This document shows, in pieces, positions 59,319 to 64,000 of a stretch of 64,000 bases of DNA. Both the position numbers and the translations under genes were made by a program. The notes under the pieces are model-generated. The model had not been told where the DNA came from, ran no database searches, and was given only the letters and a program-made list of their open reading frames with translations. This DNA is from JACVRW01 sp963825345 (GTDB lineage: Bacteria > Actinomycetota > Thermoleophilia > Solirubrobacterales > Thermoleophilaceae): the NCBI GenBank assembly GCA_963825345.1, contig CAWGSQ010000011.1:310001-374000 (forward strand). The letters are read 5' to 3'. Positions within the stretch are counted from its first letter, which is position 1. Every line of letters begins with the position of its first letter.

Positions 59319-60380
59319 ATGCGCAATCCCAGAGATTTCTTCAAGCCGCTCGCAATCGACGCTCCGGACCCGCTCCACGAGATCCCCTTCAAGCCCTCGC
59401 GGATGATCCACTTCCTCGACTTCTCGAACGAGAAGATGGTCGCGAAGGCGCCCGACATCGCGCCCCAGGTGGACATCCTGCTCGGCAATCTCGAGGACGC
59501 CATCCCGGTGGACCGCAAGGAGGCGGCGCGCGAGGGGCTGATCCGCGTGGGCTCGGAGATGGAGCTCGGCGAGACCCAGCTGTGGACGCGCATCAACGCG
59601 CTCGAGAGTCCCTGGATGCTCGACGACCTGATGCAGGTGGTGAGCGCGATCGGCGACCGGCTCGACGTTGTGATGGTCCCCAAGGTCGAGGGCGACTGGG
59701 ACATCCACTACGTCGATCGGCTGCTCGCCCAGCTCGAGGCCAAGGCCGGGCTCGAGAGGCCGATCCTGATCCACGCGATCCTCGAGACCGCGCAGGGCGT
59801 CACGAACCTGGAGGCGATCGCCACCGCCAGCCCGCGGATGCAGGGCATGAGCTTCGGGCCGGCGGACCTCGCGGCCAACCGGCGCATGAAGACCACGCGC
59901 GTGGGCGGCGGACACCCGGGCTACCGCGTGATCGAGGACCCGGATCCGGATAATCCCGAGACCCCGCGCGCCACGGCCCAGCAGGACCCCTGGCACTACT
60001 CGATCGCGCGCATGGTCGACGCCTGCGCTGGCGCCGGCATCCTGCCCTTCTACGGCCCGTACGGCGACATCAAGGACACCGACGGCTGCGAGACGCAGTT
60101 CCGCGCCGCGTTCCTGCTCGGCTGTGTCGGGGCGTGGTCGCTGCACCCGGCCCAGATCGAGATCGCGAAGAAGGTCTTCTCGCCTGACCCCGAGGAGGTC
60201 AAGTTCGCGAAGAAGGTCATCGAGGCGATTCCGGACGGCCGTGGCGTCCACATGATCGACGGCAAGATGCAGGACGACGCCACCTGGAAGCAGTGCAAGG
60301 TGATGGTCGACCTGGCGGAGATGCTCGCGCGCAAGGATCCCGAGCTCGCGGAGGCATACGAGCTCGAGCCCGTTTCGTAG
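59319..60380 (+). CDS. mcl: (3S)-malyl-CoA/beta-methylmalyl-CoA lyase (HpcH/CitE family)
   Basis: 353 residues of the CitE-like TIM-barrel lyases. 'RMIHFLDFSNEKMVAKAPDIAPQVDILLGNLEDAIPVDRK' has the Mg-binding acids, and 'PILIHAILETAQGVTNLEAIATASPRMQGMSFGPADLAANRR' continues the active site. Mcl splits beta-methylmalyl-CoA to glyoxylate and propionyl-CoA and joins glyoxylate with acetyl-CoA. It completes, with Ccr, MeaA and the MaoC protein, a set for assimilating C2 units. The start has TAGGAT nine bases before it and no Shine-Dalgarno. Confidence 0.88.
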   Translation: MRNPRDFFKPLAIDAPDPLHEIPFKPSRMIHFLDFSNEKMVAKAPDIAPQVDILLGNLEDAIPVDRKEAAREGLIRVGSEMELGETQLWTRINALESPWMLDDLMQVVSAIGDRLDVVMVPKVEGDWDIHYVDRLLAQLEAKAGLERPILIHAILETAQGVTNLEAIATASPRMQGMSFGPADLAANRRMKTTRVGGGHPGYRVIEDPDPDNPETPRATAQQDPWHYSIARMVDACAGAGILPFYGPYGDIKDTDGCETQFRAAFLLGCVGAWSLHPAQIEIAKKVFSPDPEEVKFAKKVIEAIPDGRGVHMIDGKMQDDATWKQCKVMVDLAEMLARKDPELAEAYELEPVS

Positions 60381-60411
60381 TTCCGCCTTTAGGGGTAGGT
60401 CTGAATCACCA

Positions 60412-60570
60412 CTGCCGAATCGCCCTGCGGGGAGGCCGAAGGGCGGACGGGGGAACCAGTGGCAACTAGGAAGGTTGCCTGGGGCGAATCGGGTCGTTGC
60501 CCGTGGCTGTGACCCGTAGCGCGCTTCTCTTTTTTCCTGCGCGAGCCCGTCAGCTAACCCCGTAGGCCGA
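60412..60570 (+). ncRNA. Cyclic di-AMP riboswitch (ydaO-yuaA class)
   Basis: The 206-base gap before the CAP-domain gene holds the conserved ydaO core: 'GCCGAATCGCCCTG' at its 5' side, 'CGGGGGAACCAG' near 60448, 'TGGGGCGAATC' at 60480-60490 and 'CAGCTAACCCCGTAGGC' at 60551-60567. In actinobacteria this riboswitch class controls cell-wall hydrolases and CAP-like proteins, switching them off when cyclic di-AMP is high. The Shine-Dalgarno-like AGGAAAGAGAG follows directly, so control may work through termination or ribosome access. Confidence 0.93.
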
Positions 60571-60586
60571 GGAAAGAGAGACTCGG

Positions 60587-61066
60587 ATGAGCCACGCACG
60601 GATGGGGTTTGCGACTTTTGTCGCCGTGCTCGCCGTCTCTGCGCCCGCCCCGGCGGTCGCGGACATACCGTCGGAAAGCGCGGCGATGATCAAGAAGGTG
60701 AACGAGGCGCGGCGCGCGAGCGGTTTGGCGGAGCTTCAGACCTCGGAGGCCCTGACCGACTCGTCGCGCAGCTACGCGCGCTACATGCTGAAGCACGACT
60801 ACTTCGGCCACCTGGCGTCGATCCGCGCAGGGGGTGACTTCCTCATGACCGGCGAGACGCTCGAGTGGCATTCGGGCTGGCGCCCGCGAGTGGGGTTCGC
60901 GTTCTCGCAGTGGATGAAGTCACCGTCGCACCGCACGATTCTGATGAGCCCGACCTTCCGCTTCATCGGAGCGGGGCGCGTGAGGGGACGCTGGGGCAGC
61001 CGCAAGGCCACCGCCTGGGTCGCCCACGTGGGCGCGCAGCGAGCGGCAACCGGGTTGCTGCCCTAG
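60587..61066 (+). CDS. Secreted CAP/SCP-domain protein under riboswitch control
   Basis: 159 residues with a signal peptide ending near 25 (PAPAVA-DIP). The CAP domain has 'MIKKVNEARRASGLAELQTSEALTDSSRSYARYMLKHDYFGHL', with the His of the typical CAP cavity, and later 'SPSHRTILMSPTFRFIGAGRV'. CAP proteins of this kind in bacteria are secreted and often bound to the cell wall; enzymatic activity is not established. The strong leader RNA upstream ties its expression to wall or osmotic status. Confidence 0.9.
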   Translation: MSHARMGFATFVAVLAVSAPAPAVADIPSESAAMIKKVNEARRASGLAELQTSEALTDSSRSYARYMLKHDYFGHLASIRAGGDFLMTGETLEWHSGWRPRVGFAFSQWMKSPSHRTILMSPTFRFIGAGRVRGRWGSRKATAWVAHVGAQRAATGLLP

Positions 61067-61081
61067 GAGGGCTTCGCGCTG

Positions 61082-62521
61082 CTAGGGCAGCGACGGGAGC
61101 GGCGGCAGCCCGATGCCGGGCAGCTCCGGCTTGGGCGCCGCCGTGTTGCGCTTGCTGGGCAGCCGGCAGATGAAGCCGAAATCGGTCTTGCGCGTGAGGC
61201 CGGTGCGCCCGGCGCCGGTTCCGGGTGAGCCCGGGCGGTCGAGCAACCACGAGCGCCTGACAGGCGCGCGGCGCACGCGGCGGTCGCCGCGGTCGATGCG
61301 CAGCACGTCGATCCCGCGGGCGAAATCGAAGGCGTAGACGATCTCGCCGCTGCGGTCGGTGGGCGGGAAGTAGACGGCCCAGGTCTCGCCCTTGGTGGGC
61401 ACCCAGTAGCCGACCTGGCGGATGCCGGCCGGGTCGCGCACGTCGAGGAAGCGCGTGCCCTCCTCATACCAGCCGATGGCCACGAGGCCGTTGCGCTCGT
61501 CGAAATAGTGCGCGGAGCAGAGGCCCGTGACCGGCGCCCAACCCTTGCCCTGGACTAGGTTGTCCAGCTCCGTCGTGAACATGTCGAGCAGCGCGAGCCG
61601 CTTGCCCACGATCCCCCAGGTCTGGAAGGAGCCGGCCCCCTTGCAGGTCGGCCGGCTGTAGTCCTCCTCGGTGATCGCGACCAGGCGCTTCGAGTAGTGC
61701 AGGCTGTTGTGGTGGATCAGGTCGATCGGGGTCTCCCCCTCGCCGCCGATGCCGAATACCGGGTCGGGACCCGGGAAGCCGAGCTGACCCGAGTTCTTGA
61801 TGTTCTCGTCGGTGCGCATGACCATCCGAGGCTTCAGCGGGTTCGACACGTCGTACGCGGCGGTGCCGTCGGCGCCCGCGATCCAGGCCAGGCCCTTCCT
61901 GTCCACCTGCACGTCGTGCGTGGCGAGGCCGGTGATTGCCGGCAGGAACTTCCCGGCCTTCGTCGGGTTGGCCGGGTCGCGCAGGTCCACGATCTGGATC
62001 CCCTGCGAGGTGCCTGCCAGGTACGCGAAGCGGCAGCGGTCGATGCACGAGGCGGTGTGCCCGATCCCGGCCTCCTGCGGCTCGGGCAGGCCGAAGATGC
62101 CCGGCACGCCCGTCTCGATGAACCCATTCGGCATCGCCGCCTTGAGCAGCGGCGCGCGCGGATTCGAGATGTCGATCACGTACAGCACGCCCACGCCCTC
62201 GCTCGGATCGTTCGAGACGAGCAGGATGTCGCCGCCGAGATCCACGTCCTCGTTCTCGAAGTGAGGCAGCGGCAGGGCGCCGACCGGCACGGGCAGCTCG
62301 GGCTTCGTCACGTCGTAGACCGTGAGGCCCTCGGTGGTCGTCACGTACATGAAGCCGTCGCGGAAGCGGGCGCCGATCGGGTTGGGCACCGGCAGCGTGG
62401 CGAGCGGCTCCACATTCGACGAGGCCAGCGGGCGCTCGCCGGCCAGGCGTGGCGCCGCTGCACTCGATGCCGAAGTGAGCAGCGCCAGAGCCGCTGCCAG
62501 AATCGCCCCGCGCAGCCTCAT
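61082..62521 (-). CDS. Secreted LVIVD-repeat beta-propeller protein
   Basis: 479 residues with a signal peptide ending near 23. Repeats of the LVIVD type follow, for example 'EGLTVYDVTKPELPVPVGALPLP', 'VLYVIDISNPRAPLLKAAMP' and 'QGIQIVDLRDPANPTKAGKF', building a beta-propeller of unknown function. 'GHTASCIDRCRFAYLAGTSQG' contains a possible disulfide. The C-terminal 70 residues are basic and Pro-rich. It is divergent from the acyl-CoA ligase gene over a shared TATATA element. Confidence 0.85.
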   Translation of the reverse strand: MRLRGAILAAALALLTSASSAAAPRLAGERPLASSNVEPLATLPVPNPIGARFRDGFMYVTTTEGLTVYDVTKPELPVPVGALPLPHFENEDVDLGGDILLVSNDPSEGVGVLYVIDISNPRAPLLKAAMPNGFIETGVPGIFGLPEPQEAGIGHTASCIDRCRFAYLAGTSQGIQIVDLRDPANPTKAGKFLPAITGLATHDVQVDRKGLAWIAGADGTAAYDVSNPLKPRMVMRTDENIKNSGQLGFPGPDPVFGIGGEGETPIDLIHHNSLHYSKRLVAITEEDYSRPTCKGAGSFQTWGIVGKRLALLDMFTTELDNLVQGKGWAPVTGLCSAHYFDERNGLVAIGWYEEGTRFLDVRDPAGIRQVGYWVPTKGETWAVYFPPTDRSGEIVYAFDFARGIDVLRIDRGDRRVRRAPVRRSWLLDRPGSPGTGAGRTGLTRKTDFGFICRLPSKRNTAAPKPELPGIGLPPLPSLP

Positions 62522-62529
62522 CGTCCCGT

Positions 62530-62539
62530 TATATAGGGT
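62530..62539. promoter_or_regulatory. Symmetric TATATA(GGGT) element between divergent genes
   Basis: TATATA (62530-62535) is its own complement. On the minus strand it is eight bases before the ATG at 62521. On the plus strand TATATA or the overlapping TAGGGT (62534-62539) lies 11-15 bases before the ATG at 62551. It may give transcription in both directions. Confidence 0.45.
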
Positions 62540-62550
62540 TCCGCGCCGCC

Positions 62551-63762
62551 ATGCGCTTCTTTGAGTACGAGGCCCGCGAGATCGTCAAGCGGGCCGGGAT
62601 CCCGGTCACCGACTTCGGATTCGCCACCACCGACCAGGAGGCGCGTGAGATCGCGCACCGGATCGGCGGGCCCACGGTGATCAAGTCCCAGGTGCTCACG
62701 GGCGGCCGCATGAAGGCGGGCGGCGTGAAGTTCGCCGACAGCGCAGACGAGGCAGCCGACTACGCCAAGGACATCTTGACGCTCGAAATCGGCGGCCACA
62801 TGCCGCGCGGCGTGCTCGTGGACCCCAAGGCCGAGGTCAAGCAGGAGTACTACGCGGGCGTCGTCTGGGACGGCCTACGCAAGCAGCCGGTGATGATCTT
62901 CTCCCCGGTCGGCGGCATCGACATCGAGCAGGTGGCCGAAGAGCAGCCCGACAAGGTGGGCCGCCGTCACTTCTCGACGATCCAGCCCTTCAGCGACTAC
63001 ATGGCGAAGGAGGTGATCGCGTCGACGGGCGTCGGAGGGCGCCAGCTCACGCGCATCACTCCGATCCTCGCCCGCCTCGCGCAGCTGTTCGTGGACTACG
63101 ACATGACGCTCGCGGAGATCAACCCGCTGGGCGAGCTCGAGGACGGCTCGTTCGTGGCGCTCGACGCGCACATGGACATGGAGAACGAGGCGCGGCCGCG
63201 CCAGAAGGCGCTCCTCAAGGACCTCGGCGTGGGCGACGAGGAGACGCGCGAGGCCCGAGAACCGACCGAGTTCGAACTCGCCGGCGAGGAGGTCGACTCG
63301 ATGGACCACCGCGGCGTGGCCGGCAACGTGACCGAGTTCGACGGCGACCTCGGCCTCGTGATCGGCGCGGGCGGTGGCTCGCTCACACTCTTCGACGCCG
63401 TCCGCGCCCATGGCGGCCGGCCGGCCAACTACTGCGAGATCGGCGGCAACCCGTCGGTGCGCAAGGCCGCCGGGCTCGCGAAGCTCGTGCTCCAGAAGCC
63501 CGGCGTGGACAAGATCGCGGTGATGATGTCGATCGTCTCCAACACGCGCGTGGACATCGTCGCGCGTGGGGTGATCAAGGCCTGCCTCGAGCTCGGCTAC
63601 GACCCGGCCGAGAAGATCGCGATCTTCCGCATCCCGGGCGCCTGGGAGGAGGAGGGCTTCAAGATCCTCGAGAAGTACGGCGTGGAGTACTGCGACCGCT
63701 CGGTGTCGATGCACGAGGCGGCACGACGTGCCGTGGAGAAGATCCAGGGCGCGGCGGCATGA
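62551..63762 (+). CDS. Succinyl-CoA synthetase beta-like acyl-CoA ligase
   Basis: 403 residues with an ATP-grasp N-terminal half ('EYEAREIVKRAGIPVTDFGFATTDQEAREIAHRIGGPTVIKSQVLTGGRMKAGGVKFA') and a C-terminal flavodoxin-like ligase domain. It clearly belongs to the SucC superfamily, but the second half ('GLVIGAGGGSLTLFDAVRAHGGRPANYCEIGGNPSVRKAAGLAKLVL') differs from the usual SucC text. Succinate, malate (as in MtkA) or another acid could be the substrate. The stop overlaps the alpha-subunit gene (ATGA). Confidence 0.82.
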   Translation: MRFFEYEAREIVKRAGIPVTDFGFATTDQEAREIAHRIGGPTVIKSQVLTGGRMKAGGVKFADSADEAADYAKDILTLEIGGHMPRGVLVDPKAEVKQEYYAGVVWDGLRKQPVMIFSPVGGIDIEQVAEEQPDKVGRRHFSTIQPFSDYMAKEVIASTGVGGRQLTRITPILARLAQLFVDYDMTLAEINPLGELEDGSFVALDAHMDMENEARPRQKALLKDLGVGDEETREAREPTEFELAGEEVDSMDHRGVAGNVTEFDGDLGLVIGAGGGSLTLFDAVRAHGGRPANYCEIGGNPSVRKAAGLAKLVLQKPGVDKIAVMMSIVSNTRVDIVARGVIKACLELGYDPAEKIAIFRIPGAWEEEGFKILEKYGVEYCDRSVSMHEAARRAVEKIQGAAA

Positions 63763-64000
63763 GCATCCTCATCGACGAGAACACGACCTTCATCGTGCAG
63801 GGCATCACCGGCCGCGAGGCCGTGAACCTCACCCGCGAGTGCCTCGACTACGGCAGGGGCGCCAAGGTCGTGGGCGGCGTGACCCCGGGCCGCAAGGGTC
63901 GCGAGGTGCACGGGGTGCCCGTGTTCGACACCGTCGAGCAGGCCGTCGAGAACCACGGCGGCCCGATCAAGGGCTCGGTCGTGACGGTCCCCCCCGCCTT
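63759..64000 (+). CDS. Succinyl-CoA synthetase alpha-like subunit, N-terminal part
   Basis: The first 80 residues, cut by the right edge. 'MSILIDENTTFIVQGITGREAVNLTRECLDYG' and 'VVGGVTPGRKGREVHGVPVFDTVEQAV' match the CoA-binding domain of SucD-like subunits. The phospho-His domain is outside the window. The ATG overlaps the beta-subunit stop, as usual for a two-subunit ligase. Confidence 0.85.
   Translation, partial: MSILIDENTTFIVQGITGREAVNLTRECLDYGRGAKVVGGVTPGRKGREVHGVPVFDTVEQAVENHGGPIKGSVVTVPPA

Noticed and set aside
1..64000. tRNA or rRNA genes
   Set aside because: Reading the short intergenic gaps showed no CCA-ended cloverleaf or rRNA-like sequence; the gaps are mostly under 110 bases.

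Overview
The window is high-GC DNA (about 70% G+C by eye), densely packed, with many GTG and TTG starts. It reads as a chromosomal segment of an actinobacterium. A GTP-dependent PEP carboxykinase, a crotonyl-CoA carboxylase/reductase with an MeaA-type mutase, a class E-like sortase, an F420-type LLM oxidoreductase, a cyclic di-AMP riboswitch on a CAP-domain gene and secreted proteins with basic C-terminal domains together suggest Thermoleophilia (Solirubrobacterales-like). That placement is inference; there is no rRNA or tRNA gene here to confirm it.

Layout. 1-2.5 kb: a translationally coupled operon of a Tat-exported multicopper oxidase, a ZIP-type metal permease and a DtxR/MntR regulator. 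2.5-9.5 kb: housekeeping and small genes (YgfZ-like protein, acyltransferase, lipoprotein, a coiled-coil PD-(D/E)XK-like protein, a GST-like gene, a MarR regulator with an MFS exporter). 9.5-15.5 kb: ethylmalonyl-CoA pathway genes (ccr, ethylmalonyl-CoA mutase, meaB) with clpS and a metallo-hydrolase on the other strand. 15.5-21.3 kb: a small LuxR-type HTH gene, a FlaG-like gene, a FliA/WhiG-type sigma factor, an HtrA-like protease, an LLM enzyme and a first secreted beta-helix protein. 21.3-28 kb: a catabolic group (CoA transferase, TPP-dependent decarboxylase-like enzyme, FUSC protein, aldehyde dehydrogenase, FAD amine oxidase). 28-58 kb: a large surface-glycan region with nine glycosyltransferases, nucleotide-sugar enzymes, two O-antigen ligase-like proteins, a flippase, a Wzz/tyrosine-kinase protein, a phosphoglycosyl transferase, a polysaccharide deacetylase, a sortase with a mini LPFTG protein, a copper radical oxidase and two more beta-helix proteins; pckG is embedded in it. 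58-64 kb: a MaoC hydratase and a malyl-CoA lyase family protein (later steps of the ethylmalonyl-CoA pathway), a riboswitch-controlled CAP protein, an LVIVD-repeat protein and a SucCD-like acyl-CoA ligase pair running off the right edge.

Two features cut across the regions. First, six genes are interrupted by a frameshift, and in all six the net change is one extra base, usually in a short G or C run; I list them as broken genes but suspect sequence error, since one is PEP carboxykinase. Second, many starts lack a Shine-Dalgarno sequence and instead carry a TANNNT hexamer 6-11 bases upstream, which suggests widespread leaderless transcription. At two divergent pairs one heptamer (TAGCGTA or its complement) supplies a -10 element to both strands.

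No CRISPR array, insertion sequence, prophage, rRNA or tRNA gene was seen. No stretch longer than about 210 bases lacks a gene.
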